From an uncultured Oscillospiraceae bacterium (lineage in GTDB: Bacteria; Bacillota; Clostridia; Oscillospirales; Oscillospiraceae), in the NCBI GenBank assembly GCA_934597345.1, contig CAKTRJ010000023.1, positions 1 to 36,901 of the forward strand: 36,901 bases of DNA, given 5' to 3'. The position numbers were made by a program, and so were the translations under genes. Each line of letters opens with the position of its first letter. Positions within the stretch are counted from its first letter, which is position 1. Of this stretch, positions 22,929 to 31,805 are shown piece by piece. The notes under the pieces are model-generated. The model saw nothing but the letters and a program-made list of their open reading frames with translations. It searched no databases and was not told where the DNA came from.

Positions 22929-23794
22929 AAAAGAAAGTGATCCTTTGTCCGAATCCCTATCGGGACAGTGAGCTGAAGGTGGCCAAGGACGCCAAGGCCA
23001 TTCTGGAGAGTATCGGCTTTGAGACGGTGGTGTGCCTGCCCTTCCACCGGGACGGCTACGGCGACGAGCTGGGCGTGCCGGTGCGGCAGCTGCAGCAGGA
23101 GATCAAGGCCGCCGATTTGGTGATCGCCTTCGGCGGCGATGGCACTATCCTGCACCTGAGCCGCACGGCGGCGCTGCACAATGTGCCGGTGCTGGGCATC
23201 AATCTGGGCAGCCTGGGCTTCATGTCGGAACTGGAGGCCAACGAGCTGGAGCGCCTGCGTGACCTGCAAAGCTGGGACTTCGTGGTGGAGTCCCGCATGA
23301 TGCTGGACGTGACCATCTTCCGGGGCGGCAACGCGGTGTACAGCAACATCGCCCTCAACGACGCGGTGGTATCGAAAGGCTCTGTGGCAAGGGTGGTCCG
23401 GCTGGATATCTTCACCGAGGAGGGCTGCCTGACCAAGGTCACCGGCGACGGCGTGGTGATCTCCACGCCCACCGGCTCCACCGGCTATTCCATGGCCGCC
23501 GGCGGCCCCATCGTGGAGCCTACGGCTCGGAATCTGCTGATCACGCCCATCTGCCCCCATTCTACCCGCGCGACCTCCTATGTGCTGTCGCCGGAGCATG
23601 TGATCACCATCGAGGCGGCGGATGCCAACCGGAAGTTCGTCTACCTCTCCGCCGACGGTGGCAAAGCGTTTTCCCTGAAAAACGGCGACAGAGTCCGTGT
23701 GCGGCAGTCCAAGTTCGCCATGGGCCTTGTACGGCTCAGCAAAAAGAGCTTCTGCGAGATCCTTGACTATAAAATGGGAGGCTACGAAAAATGA
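22925..23794 (+). CDS. nadK: NAD kinase
   Basis: This 289-aa cytosolic kinase makes NADP+ from NAD+. GGDGTILHLSR (70-80) is the hallmark motif, followed by GINLGSLGFMSE and the TGSTGYSMAAGGPIV segment of the nucleotide site. The start is GTG, overlapping the tlyA stop by four bases. The usual neighbour order tlyA-nadK-argR-recN supports it. Confidence 0.96.
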   Translation: MKKKVILCPNPYRDSELKVAKDAKAILESIGFETVVCLPFHRDGYGDELGVPVRQLQQEIKAADLVIAFGGDGTILHLSRTAALHNVPVLGINLGSLGFMSELEANELERLRDLQSWDFVVESRMMLDVTIFRGGNAVYSNIALNDAVVSKGSVARVVRLDIFTEEGCLTKVTGDGVVISTPTGSTGYSMAAGGPIVEPTARNLLITPICPHSTRATSYVLSPEHVITIEAADANRKFVYLSADGGKAFSLKNGDRVRVRQSKFAMGLVRLSKKSFCEILDYKMGGYEK

Positions 23795-24243
23795 AAAACA
23801 TGCGACAGGAAAAGCTGCTGCAGATCATCAGCGAGGAGGCCATCGAGACCCAGGAGCAGCTGCTGCAGCGGCTGAACGATCTGGGCATCCGCTCCACCCA
23901 GGCCACCATTTCCCGGGATATCAAGCAGCTCCATCTGGTGAAGGAGCCCACCGGTCAGGGAAAATACCGCTATGCCGTGTCGGTGCAGAAAACGAAGCTG
24001 AACTTTGCCGACAAGCTGCGCACCATCTTCCGCGAGAGCGTGGTCAGCGTAGAGGCGGCCCAGAACATCGTGGTGCTGAAAACCATCGAGGGTATGGCGC
24101 AGGGCGCGGCCTTTGCGCTGGACAATATGGGCGATACCGACATCGTGGGCACGCTGGCCGGTGACGACACCATCTTTCTGGTGTTCCACGACAATATGCA
24201 GGCATTGGACTTCTGCGAACAGGTGAAACAGATGCTGCGCTGA
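23791..24243 (+). CDS. argR: Arginine repressor ArgR/AhrC
   Basis: This 150-aa regulator has an N-terminal winged helix (LLQIISEEAIETQEQLLQRLNDLGIRSTQATISRDI) and a C-terminal hexamerisation and L-arginine domain (ALDNMGDTDIVGTLAGDDTIFLV). It overlaps nadK by four bases (ATGA). No arginine biosynthetic gene is in the window; its placement next to recN is common in Firmicutes. Confidence 0.95.
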   Translation: MKNMRQEKLLQIISEEAIETQEQLLQRLNDLGIRSTQATISRDIKQLHLVKEPTGQGKYRYAVSVQKTKLNFADKLRTIFRESVVSVEAAQNIVVLKTIEGMAQGAAFALDNMGDTDIVGTLAGDDTIFLVFHDNMQALDFCEQVKQMLR

Positions 24244-24262
24244 CGCGCAACGGAGGGCTGCT

Positions 24263-25945
24263 ATGCTGGAACTGCTTCATATCGAGAATATCGCCATCAT
24301 CGAGGAGGCGGAGATCGCCTTTCGTCCCGGCTTCAATGCCCTGACGGGCGAGACTGGCGCCGGTAAATCCATCGTCATCGACGCCATGAGCGCCGTGTTG
24401 GGCCAGCGCACCTCCCGTGATCTGATCCGTACCGGCGCCAGCAAGGCGTTCGTCAGCGCACTGTTCTCCCATGTGGATCCCGCTCTGTGTGAGGAGCTGG
24501 GCGCGGCGCCCGACGAAAACGGCGACCTGATGCTCCAGCGTGAGATCGGTGCCGATGGCAAGAACGTCTGCCGTGTAGGCGGGCGGCCCGTTACCGTGTC
24601 CCAGCTTCGGACGCTGGGCAGCCGTCTGGTGAATATCCACGGCCAGCACGACGGCCAGCAGCTATTGGACGAGGAGCAGCATCTGGCATATCTGGATAGC
24701 TTCGGAAAGGTGGAGAACCTTTTAGATGCATATATCGACAAGTATAATAGCTTAACAGAGATACGCCGCAAAATGAACGCCCTGCAAATGGACGAGGCGG
24801 AAAAAGCGCGGCGGATGGACACCCTGCAATATCAAATAGGCGAGCTGGAGCGGGCCAAGCTGAAAAGCGGCGAGGAGGAAGAGCTGCAAAGCCGCCGCAA
24901 TCTGCTGCGGAATGCCGAGAAGTTCATCTCCGCCGTGTCGGGGGCGGACTATGCCCTGAACGGCGGTGAGGACGGCAGCGGCGTGCTGAACCTGCTGCGG
25001 CAGGCCCAGGATGCGCTTGGGTCCGTGCGCCATCTGGATGAGGGCTTCAACGCCCTGTACGAGCGTCTGGAGAGCGCATACAGCGAGGCGTATGACATCG
25101 CCTTTTCCGTGGCGGAGCAGCGGGAGAACTTCGATTTCTCCCCCAACGAACTGGACGAGGTGGAGGGCCGGTTGGATCAGCTCTACCGCCTGAAAAAGAA
25201 GTACGGCGCGACGGTGGAGGACATGCTGGCGTATCTGGACAACTGTCGTAAGGAGCTGGACGACATTGCCTACGCGGGCGACGCGCTGGCCCGGCTGGAG
25301 AAGGACTGCGCCAAGGCGGAGAAGGCCGCCCGCAAGGCCGCGGAGGAGCTGTCCGCCGCCCGCAAGGCCGCCGGTGAGACGCTGTCCCAGGCCATCCTGA
25401 CGGAGCTGCGGCAGCTGGATATGGGCAAGATCCGCTTTCAGGTGGACTTTGCCGAGAAGCCGCTGGATGCCGCCGGTATGGATCAGGTGCGGTTCCTCAT
25501 GTCCGCCAACCTGGGCGAGGAGCTGAAGCCCATCAACAAGATCGCCTCCGGCGGCGAGCTGGCCCGCATTATGCTGGCCATGAAGAACGTCCTCAGCGAG
25601 CAGGATCATGTGGCCACCATGGTGTTTGACGAGGTGGACACCGGTGTCAGCGGCCGGGCCGCCCAGAAGGTGGCTGAGAAGATGGCCCGCATCAGCCGTC
25701 ATAAGCAGGTGCTGTGCGTCACCCATCTGCCACAGCTGGCCGCCATGGCGGACACCCACTTCTCCGTGGAGAAGGGGGAGGCCAATGGCCGAACCTTCAC
25801 CCAGGTGTGGCAGCTTGACCGGAAGCAGCGGCAGATGGAGCTGGCCCGCTTGACCGGCGGCGCGCATGTGACGGAAACTATGTTACAGGGCGCGGAGGAA
25901 CTGCTGACCCAGGCGGAGAAATTCCGGGCGGAAATATCGGAATAA
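24263..25945 (+). CDS. recN: DNA repair protein RecN
   Basis: This 560-aa SMC-like ATPase acts early in double-strand-break repair. Walker A TGETGAGKS lies at 28-36, a long coiled coil covers about 160-380, the signature ASGGELAR is followed by Walker B MVFDEVDTGVSG, and the switch segment VTHLPQLAAMAD comes after that. It is the last gene of the run; a new promoter with a T-box follows. No clear terminator is visible between recN and that promoter. Confidence 0.96.
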   Translation: MLELLHIENIAIIEEAEIAFRPGFNALTGETGAGKSIVIDAMSAVLGQRTSRDLIRTGASKAFVSALFSHVDPALCEELGAAPDENGDLMLQREIGADGKNVCRVGGRPVTVSQLRTLGSRLVNIHGQHDGQQLLDEEQHLAYLDSFGKVENLLDAYIDKYNSLTEIRRKMNALQMDEAEKARRMDTLQYQIGELERAKLKSGEEEELQSRRNLLRNAEKFISAVSGADYALNGGEDGSGVLNLLRQAQDALGSVRHLDEGFNALYERLESAYSEAYDIAFSVAEQRENFDFSPNELDEVEGRLDQLYRLKKKYGATVEDMLAYLDNCRKELDDIAYAGDALARLEKDCAKAEKAARKAAEELSAARKAAGETLSQAILTELRQLDMGKIRFQVDFAEKPLDAAGMDQVRFLMSANLGEELKPINKIASGGELARIMLAMKNVLSEQDHVATMVFDEVDTGVSGRAAQKVAEKMARISRHKQVLCVTHLPQLAAMADTHFSVEKGEANGRTFTQVWQLDRKQRQMELARLTGGAHVTETMLQGAEELLTQAEKFRAEISE

Positions 25946-25997
25946 ATTCGCCTTATGAGAGACATTTATAAATATTTTTCATATTGCGAAAAAAGTG

Positions 25998-26025
25998 TTG
26001 ACAAACGAAAAAAATCTGCTACAAT
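25998..26025 (+). promoter_or_regulatory. Promoter of the tyrS T-box leader
   Basis: TTGACA (25998-26003) and TACAAT (26020-26025) have a 16-base spacer. The predicted start is near 26032. Confidence 0.85.
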
Positions 26026-26031
26026 AGTGGC

Positions 26032-26317
26032 AACTTGATACCGTTACCGTGATGAAGGGAAGAAGTAACACGCCCCGGCGCCTGCAAAGAGAACCTCTGG
26101 CTGGTGAAAAGAGGAGAGGGCGGCGCGTGCGAATACATCCCGGAGCAGCCTTCTGAAAGCCTGAACTTTGAGGTAAGTAGGGATGTGTCGGGTTCGCCCG
26201 TTACAGCGATAGGGTGTGTCAGCACCCGACAAGGCCGTTTTCCGTGAGGAGGCGGCGAACATGAGGTGGTACCGCGATAATTTGTCGCCCTCTGTCCAAG
26301 GACAGGGGGCGTTTTTT
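26032..26317 (+). promoter_or_regulatory. Tyrosine T-box leader (with terminator)
   Basis: This leader senses uncharged tRNA-Tyr and lets transcription into tyrS continue. The specifier loop gaaTACatc places the Tyr codon TAC at 26134-26136. The T-box core aggtggtaccgcg lies at 26264-26276, and its TGGT would pair with the tRNA ACCA-type end. The terminator stem is 26286-26297 with 26300-26311 (one T-G pair), followed by six T residues. It fills the 437-base gap between recN and tyrS. Confidence 0.93.
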
Positions 26318-26382
26318 ATTTTGCCGCCCCTCTTGTCGAAAACTCAACATCACAGATCGTATAGGAAAGGAATGTAAGAAAA

Positions 26383-27609
26383 ATGGGTATTTATGAAGAA
26401 CTGGTGGCCCGCGGCTTGATCGCCCAGGTCACGAATGAGGAAGAGATCCGCGAGATGGTCAACAACGGCAAGGCCACCTTTTACATCGGCTTTGACTGCA
26501 CGGCCGACTCCCTGCATGTGGGTCACTTTATGGCCCTGTGCTTGATGAAGCGTTTGCAGATGGCGGGCAACAAGCCCATCGCCCTGATCGGCGACGGCAC
26601 CACCCTGATCGGCGACCCCTCCGGCCGTACCGACATGCGCCAGATGCTGACCGAGGAGACCATCAAGCACAACGCCGAGTGCTTCAAGCGCCAGATGGAG
26701 AAGTTCATCGACTTCTCCGAGGGTAAGGCCCTGATGCTGTATAACTCCGAGTGGCTGAAGCCTCTGAACTATATCGAAATGCTGCGCGAGGTGGGCGCAT
26801 GCTTCTCCGTCAACAACATGCTGCGTGCCGAGTGCTACAAGCAGCGCATGGAGAAGGGGCTCAGCTTCCTGGAATTCAACTACATGATCATGCAGAGCTA
26901 CGATTTCTACTACATGTTCCAGCACTATGGCTGCAACATGCAGTTCGGCGGCAACGACCAGTGGAGCAACATGCTGGGCGGCACCGAGCTGATCCGCAGA
27001 AAGCTGGGCAAGGACGCCCACGCCATGACCATCACCCTGCTGCTGAACTCCGAGGGCAAGAAGATGGGCAAGACCGCCAGCGGCGCTGTGTGGCTGGATC
27101 CCAACAAGACCAGCCCCTTTGAGTTCTTCCAGTACTGGCGCAATGTGGATGATGCCGATGTGCTGAAATGCATCCGCATGCTGACCTTCCTGCCGCTGGA
27201 GGAGATCGACAAGATGTCCGGCTGGGAAGGCTCTCAGCTGAACGAGGCCAAGGAGATCCTGGCCTATGAGCTGACCAAGCTGGTCCACGGCGAGGAGGAG
27301 GCCGAGAAGGCGAAGGCCGCTTCCCGTGCTCTGTTCTCCGGCGCCGGCGATACCGAGCATATGCCCACCACTGAGCTGACCAACGACGACTTCGGCGGCG
27401 GCTCCATCGACGTGCTGAGCCTGCTGGTGAAGTGCGGTCTGGCCGCCTCCAAGGGCGAGGCCCGCCGTCTGGTGCAGCAGGGCGGTGTGTCCGTCAACGA
27501 CGAGAAGGTGTCCGCCATCGAGACTACCTTCGGCTGCGAGCAGTTTACAGGCGATGGTGTGATCATCAAGAAAGGCAAGAAGGTCTTCCATCGCGCTGTT
27601 CTGGTATAA
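26383..27609 (+). CDS. tyrS: Tyrosyl-tRNA synthetase
   Basis: This 408-aa class I synthetase has YIGFDCTADSLHVGHF with the HIGH-like HVGH at 45-48, the tyrosine-site segment NYMIMQSYDF, GGNDQWSNM, and KMGKT as the KMSKS equivalent. A C-terminal S4-like RNA-binding domain (GEARRLVQQGGVSVND) is complete. The T-box leader upstream with a TAC specifier confirms amino-acid specificity. It belongs to the TyrRS-1 type with an S4 tail. Confidence 0.97.
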   Translation: MGIYEELVARGLIAQVTNEEEIREMVNNGKATFYIGFDCTADSLHVGHFMALCLMKRLQMAGNKPIALIGDGTTLIGDPSGRTDMRQMLTEETIKHNAECFKRQMEKFIDFSEGKALMLYNSEWLKPLNYIEMLREVGACFSVNNMLRAECYKQRMEKGLSFLEFNYMIMQSYDFYYMFQHYGCNMQFGGNDQWSNMLGGTELIRRKLGKDAHAMTITLLLNSEGKKMGKTASGAVWLDPNKTSPFEFFQYWRNVDDADVLKCIRMLTFLPLEEIDKMSGWEGSQLNEAKEILAYELTKLVHGEEEAEKAKAASRALFSGAGDTEHMPTTELTNDDFGGGSIDVLSLLVKCGLAASKGEARRLVQQGGVSVNDEKVSAIETTFGCEQFTGDGVIIKKGKKVFHRAVLV

Positions 27610-27666
27610 TTTTTCCTCCAAGACCCTATTCCCCTGTTTATATCACTGACCATGATATAGCTCAAA

Positions 27667-27706
27667 CAAATAAGCCGCGGCGTATGCCGCGGCTTATTTG
27701 TTTTTT
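27667..27706 (+). terminator. tyrS terminator
   Basis: A perfect 15-bp stem (27667-27681 with 27686-27700) with loop gtat is followed by a T run. It also faces the end of the minus-strand gene. Confidence 0.95.
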
Positions 27707-27718
27707 GGGGCCGAATGA

Positions 27719-28906
27719 TCACTTATGAATGGTGGTCATTCTTTCAGAAAACAGCATCGCGTCAAAGCTGTCGGGTACCGAAACGGGGACGGCATACCAT
27801 TTTTTATTCCAAGTCTGTATATCTGTTGTTGTAGCACCGACCATGGTCATATCCCAGTTTGTATGTCCCATATCTGACAGTTCTTGTGCAGTAAAGTAGC
27901 CACTGCCATTGACAGACAACAGAAGATCCTTTCTATCAATATGAAAAATTTTTTGATGATTTTGTCCGTTTCCAATACCTGCGACAAAATAGCTTTCGGC
28001 CGCATCTGTAATGATCACAAAATAGTTCTTCTCCAGTTCTTTGCTTAATGTTACACCAGCGGGACAAAAAGTGCCACCCACATAGGCATTGTCATAGGCC
28101 CACGGGGTCTTTACCACATGGCCATTGCTGGCCAGCAAAACGGCGTAGTTGTTGCCGTAAAACCTCTGCTCGTAGTCCATGACCCACGCAGCGTTCTGTG
28201 CCATCGCCTTATCGCGGATGTCGAAGTGCCGGTCCTCTGCCAGCCGGTATTCATAGTTCTGCCGGATGCAGTCCACCTGATGCAGCAGATAGCAGTATTC
28301 CCGCTCGGACAGTGCGCCGCTGTCATAGCGCCCCTTTAAGAAATGGTCGATCTCGTCCAGAAGCGGCAGGTGCTCCGCAATATCAGCCTTGCCCACGTCA
28401 GCAAGAGCCATGTCTTTTGCCGCCGCAAACCCCAGCTCCGTCAGGCGGTTACGCAGCCTGTCGGCCACGGCCTGAATATTCTGGATGTCGATACCGTAAA
28501 ACCGCTGGTTGTTTTCCTCCAGCCATTTCAGAATATCGGCCATCTCCTGATTCTCGTAGATCAGATAGAACCCTACGTTTTCTCCCAGCTCACCGGAATA
28601 GGCGCGCTGCAAGCCGACGGTTTCCGCGTCGCCTACATTTTCCTCAAGAATCAGCGCGACGTTTCTGTGTGCCGCGTACATCTCACGCAGAACCGCCAGC
28701 GCCGCCGCAAAGGGATCGCCGTTTCCGTGTGTGGCCGTACCGATCGCCACAAGGCGGCTGTCCGGCAGCGAGAAGCTCTCCGGCATCACGAATTCACAGG
28801 GCATTGCGGCATATTGCTTCTGGGTGATCGCCGACACGATGCCGCGGCAGACGATGGCCGCCAGAGTGATGCAGATAATGATGCATAACCATTTCTTCTT
28901 TCTCAT
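27719..28906 (-). CDS. Erythromycin-esterase-like exported protein
   Basis: This 395-aa protein has a basic start and a membrane helix or signal (RKKKWLCIIICITLAAIVC, about 2-20), followed by an erythromycin-esterase-family domain. Family motifs visible are VAIGTATHGNG, ALILEENVG, FYGIDIQN, DRHFDIRDKAMAQN and a later SNGHV. The His/Glu residues in these blocks correspond to the catalytic set of the fold. Ere enzymes are cytosolic macrolide hydrolases; this one is exported or anchored, so macrolide resistance should not be assumed. ATG 28906 with AGGAGGGC upstream is preferred to an upstream ATG. Its lower GC content near the 3' end (27830-28060) hints at acquisition. It is monocistronic. Confidence 0.82.
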   Translation of the reverse strand: MRKKKWLCIIICITLAAIVCRGIVSAITQKQYAAMPCEFVMPESFSLPDSRLVAIGTATHGNGDPFAAALAVLREMYAAHRNVALILEENVGDAETVGLQRAYSGELGENVGFYLIYENQEMADILKWLEENNQRFYGIDIQNIQAVADRLRNRLTELGFAAAKDMALADVGKADIAEHLPLLDEIDHFLKGRYDSGALSEREYCYLLHQVDCIRQNYEYRLAEDRHFDIRDKAMAQNAAWVMDYEQRFYGNNYAVLLASNGHVVKTPWAYDNAYVGGTFCPAGVTLSKELEKNYFVIITDAAESYFVAGIGNGQNHQKIFHIDRKDLLLSVNGSGYFTAQELSDMGHTNWDMTMVGATTTDIQTWNKKWYAVPVSVPDSFDAMLFSERMTTIHK

Positions 28907-28946
28907 GACGCCCTCCTTTTGACCATCTATACCTTCGGCTTCTTCC

Positions 28947-28975
28947 ATTCTACCGGCAAAAGGCCGTGGTGTCCG
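28947..28975 (-). promoter_or_regulatory. Possible promoter of the erythromycin-esterase-like gene
   Basis: On the minus strand, CGGACA (28975-28970) and TAGAAT (28952-28947) are 17 bases apart. The -35 box is weak. Confidence 0.5.
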
Positions 28976-28997
28976 CAACTTGAAATTGCATATGAAA

Positions 28998-29030
28998 AAA
29001 CTCCACGCAACTTCAAGTTGCGTGGAGTTT
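28998..29030 (-). terminator. Terminator after glnN
   Basis: A stem of at least 14 bp, aaactccacgcaac/gttgcgtggagttt, with A and T tracts on both sides (28998-29030). It ends the minus-strand gltX-spoIIM-glnN transcript. Confidence 0.9.
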
Positions 29031-29038
29031 TCTATATA

Positions 29039-31141
29039 TCACACCGAGAACAGAATATCCGCATAGGTGGGCAGGGGCCAGTGCTGCGCGCCGGTGATAG
29101 TCTCCAGCTGGTTGATGAGGGCGCTGGCCTTCTGGCGGCGGGCGTCCACCTCATCCCGGTAGTAGCAGGCGGCCTTGATGCCGCCGTCCATGGCGGGCGC
29201 CTTGCTGATGGCCCGCTCCAGCGCCTCGCAGGCGTCGTACAGCTTACCGGACAGGTCAGCCAGCTTCCGCAGCGTGGCCTCCTCCATCTTCACAGACAGG
29301 GGGATGCCGCAGTTCTGCTTGTGGAACAGGGCAGTGGCCAGCTCGTCGGAGTACTTGCTGACGGCGGGCATGATTTGGCGGCGGGCCATATCCAGCAGGG
29401 TATTGCCCTCGATGGTCATGACCTTGCAGTAGTTCTCCAGATGGATGTTGTAGCGGGCCTCCAGCTCGTCACGGGTCAGCACGCCGTGGCGGCTAAACAT
29501 GGCGATGTTCTTCTCGGCGATGTAGGCGGGCAGGGCGTCCACGGTGTTGCCCAGATTGCTGAGCCCCCGGCGTTTGGCCTCAGCCACCCACTCGTCACTG
29601 TAACCGTTGCCGTTGAAGATGATCCGCTGGTGGGCGGCAAAGGTGTCGTGCAGCAGCGTCTGCAAAGCGGACTGGAAGTCCCCGGCCTTTTCCAGCATGT
29701 CGGCAAACTGCTCCAGCTCCTCGGTCATGATGGTGTTCATCACGGCGCTGGGGCTGGCGATGGACTGGCTGGAGCCCAGCATGCGGAACTCGAACTTATT
29801 GCCGGTGAAGGCCAGGGGAGAGGTACGGTTCCGGTCGGTGGTATCCTGCGGGATCTCCGGCAGGGTGTCCACGCCGATCTCAAGACGGCGCTTGGTGACG
29901 TCCACATACTCCGTACCCTGGATGATGGAGTCCAGAATGGCGGTCAGCTCGTCGCCCAGGAACACGGACACAATGGCGGGAGGGGCCTCGTTGCCGCCCA
30001 GACGGCGGTCGTTGCCGGGATAGGCCACGCAGCAGCGCAGCATGTCCTGATACTCGTCCACGCCCTTGATGAAGGCTGCCAGGAACAGCAGGAACTGGGC
30101 GTTCTGGCTGGGGGTCTTGCCGGGCTTCAGCAGGTTCTCGCCGGTATCGGTCTGCAAGGACCAGTTGTCGTGCTTGCCGCTGCCGTTGACCCCGGCAAAG
30201 GGCTTTTCGTGCAGCAGGCACACCAGGCCGTGACGCTCGGCCACGGTCTTCAGCAGCTCCATGGTCAGCTGATTGTGGTCGCAGGCGATGTTGGCGTTGC
30301 AGTATACGGGGGCGTTCTCGTGCTGGGCGGGAGCCACCTCGTTGTGCTCCGTCTTGGAGAACACACCCAGCTTCCACAGCTCCATGTCCAACTCGTGCAT
30401 AAAGGCCGCCACACGGGGCTTGATGGCGCCGTAGTAGTGGTCGTCCAGCTCCTGTCCCTTGGGAGGCTTCGCGCCGAACAGGGTGCGGCCGCACAGCCGC
30501 AGATCCTCCCGGCGGCGATAGTCCTCCTTGTCGATGAGGAAGTACTCCTGCTCCGCGCCTACCTGGGGGATGACGTGCTGGGCCTCGGTGTTGCCGAACA
30601 GCCGCAGGATGCGCATGCACTGCTGATCCAGCGCGTGCATGGAGCGCAGCAGGGGCGTTTTCTTGTCCAGCGTATTGCCGGAATAGGAGCAGAAGATGGT
30701 GGGGATGCACAGGGTCTTATCCTTCACAAAGGCATAGGACGTGGGGTCCCACGCGGTGTAGCCCCGGGCCTCGAAGGTGGCCCGCAGACCGCCGGAGGGG
30801 AAGCTGGAGGCGTCGGCCTCGCCGCGGCTTAGCTCCTTGCCGGACAGCTCCATCAGGATGCGGCCGTCTCCGGTGGGGGTGATGAAGCTGTCGTGCTTCT
30901 CGGCGGTAAAGCCGGTCATGGGCTGGAACCAGTGGGTGAAGTGGGTGGCGCCCAGCTCCGTGGCCCAGTCCTTCATGGCGCAGGCGATCTCATCGGCAAT
31001 GGAACGATCCAGCGACTTCCCCTGTGCCTGACATTGCTGCCACGCCTGATAGACGTCAGCGCTGAGACGCTGTCGCATCTTCTCCTCGGTAAACACCATG
31101 CAGCCGAAGATGTCGGGGATCCGTGTCACATTCTCGTTCAT
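29039..31141 (-). CDS. glnN: Glutamine synthetase type III
   Basis: This 700-aa GSIII assimilates ammonium by making glutamine from glutamate with ATP. Its length is that of GSIII, not the ~450-aa GSI. Recognisable segments are THWFQPMTGFTAEKHDSF, SSFPSGGLRATFEARGYTAWDPTS (the GSIII-specific N-terminal region), GAEQEYFLIDK, NGSGKHDNWSL and FTGNKFEFRMLGS. ATG 31141 follows AAAGGAGA. It lies 38 bases downstream of spoIIM with only a small hairpin between, so it is probably in the gltX operon. Confidence 0.96.
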   Translation of the reverse strand: MNENVTRIPDIFGCMVFTEEKMRQRLSADVYQAWQQCQAQGKSLDRSIADEIACAMKDWATELGATHFTHWFQPMTGFTAEKHDSFITPTGDGRILMELSGKELSRGEADASSFPSGGLRATFEARGYTAWDPTSYAFVKDKTLCIPTIFCSYSGNTLDKKTPLLRSMHALDQQCMRILRLFGNTEAQHVIPQVGAEQEYFLIDKEDYRRREDLRLCGRTLFGAKPPKGQELDDHYYGAIKPRVAAFMHELDMELWKLGVFSKTEHNEVAPAQHENAPVYCNANIACDHNQLTMELLKTVAERHGLVCLLHEKPFAGVNGSGKHDNWSLQTDTGENLLKPGKTPSQNAQFLLFLAAFIKGVDEYQDMLRCCVAYPGNDRRLGGNEAPPAIVSVFLGDELTAILDSIIQGTEYVDVTKRRLEIGVDTLPEIPQDTTDRNRTSPLAFTGNKFEFRMLGSSQSIASPSAVMNTIMTEELEQFADMLEKAGDFQSALQTLLHDTFAAHQRIIFNGNGYSDEWVAEAKRRGLSNLGNTVDALPAYIAEKNIAMFSRHGVLTRDELEARYNIHLENYCKVMTIEGNTLLDMARRQIMPAVSKYSDELATALFHKQNCGIPLSVKMEEATLRKLADLSGKLYDACEALERAISKAPAMDGGIKAACYYRDEVDARRQKASALINQLETITGAQHWPLPTYADILFSV

Positions 31142-31179
31142 TGTATGATTCTCCTTTCACCGCCCAGCGGCGGGTAATA

Positions 31180-31800
31180 TCACATGAAAAGCGCCAGAAC
31201 GGCGGGGGTTATGTAGGTCTCCACCACAGCGGCCATTACCAGCAGCGGCAGAACATGCATCACGAAGCTGCGGGCGATATTGCACAGCAGCAGCTTCATC
31301 ATGCCCTTGGTGTTCTTGCGGACGTATTGGGTGATCCTGCGGCACAGTAGCAGCCCCAGCGCAAAGGCGATCAGCAGGGCCGACAGCTCGAAAACACCGT
31401 GGGGCAGGATGCCGGCAAAGTAGATCAGCAGGGAAGTACCGCTGTTGACATAGTAGGCCGCCAGCACGCCGAGGATCAGGGCGTTCATGCCCACCGCCAG
31501 CGCTGTCAGATAGATGAAGGGGATAAAGCCGTACAGGACGCTGATGGCGGCGGCCCGCAGGTTATTGACCAGCAGCGCGCCGAAATGGATGGTACCGTCG
31601 TCAGTGACGATATTGCCGTCCCGTACCATCTGGGTGAAGTAGTTCACCACAAATTCCGGGATGCTTTTGTTGAACAGGCTCACGCCGAAGCCCAGCAGGC
31701 AGATGATGAGAAACGCGGCGGTAGTCATCAGCAGCGCTTCTCCAAAGGTCTCGCGGTAGAATTGCCACAGGGCGTGGTGCTGTTTTTTCAGCCAATCCAT
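31180..31800 (-). CDS. spoIIM: Stage II sporulation protein M (SpoIIM/DUF95 family)
   Basis: This protein of about 206 aa has around five hydrophobic helices (for example MTTAAFLIICLLGFGVSLF, AAISVLYGFIPFIYLTALAVGMNALILGVLAAYY) and the family core IYFAGILPHGVFELSALLIAFALG. In B. subtilis SpoIIM assembles with SpoIID and SpoIIP to remodel peptidoglycan during engulfment. ATG 31800 is likely; a TTG at 31809 overlapping the gltX stop by four bases (TTGA) is an alternative. The related DUF95 membrane proteins in non-sporulators make the sporulation role likely but not certain. Confidence 0.88.
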   Translation of the reverse strand: MDWLKKQHHALWQFYRETFGEALLMTTAAFLIICLLGFGVSLFNKSIPEFVVNYFTQMVRDGNIVTDDGTIHFGALLVNNLRAAAISVLYGFIPFIYLTALAVGMNALILGVLAAYYVNSGTSLLIYFAGILPHGVFELSALLIAFALGLLLCRRITQYVRKNTKGMMKLLLCNIARSFVMHVLPLLVMAAVVETYITPAVLALFM

Positions 31801-31805
31801 ACAGG

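Noticed and set aside
27719..28906. Lipoprotein signal at the Cys in LAAIVC of the esterase-like protein
   Set aside because: The residue before Cys is Val, not Gly, Ala or Ser, so the lipobox is not met; an ordinary signal or anchor is more likely.
28919..30832. 637-aa plus-strand open frame
   Set aside because: It is antisense to glnN and made of Gly/Val/Leu/His low-complexity sequence.
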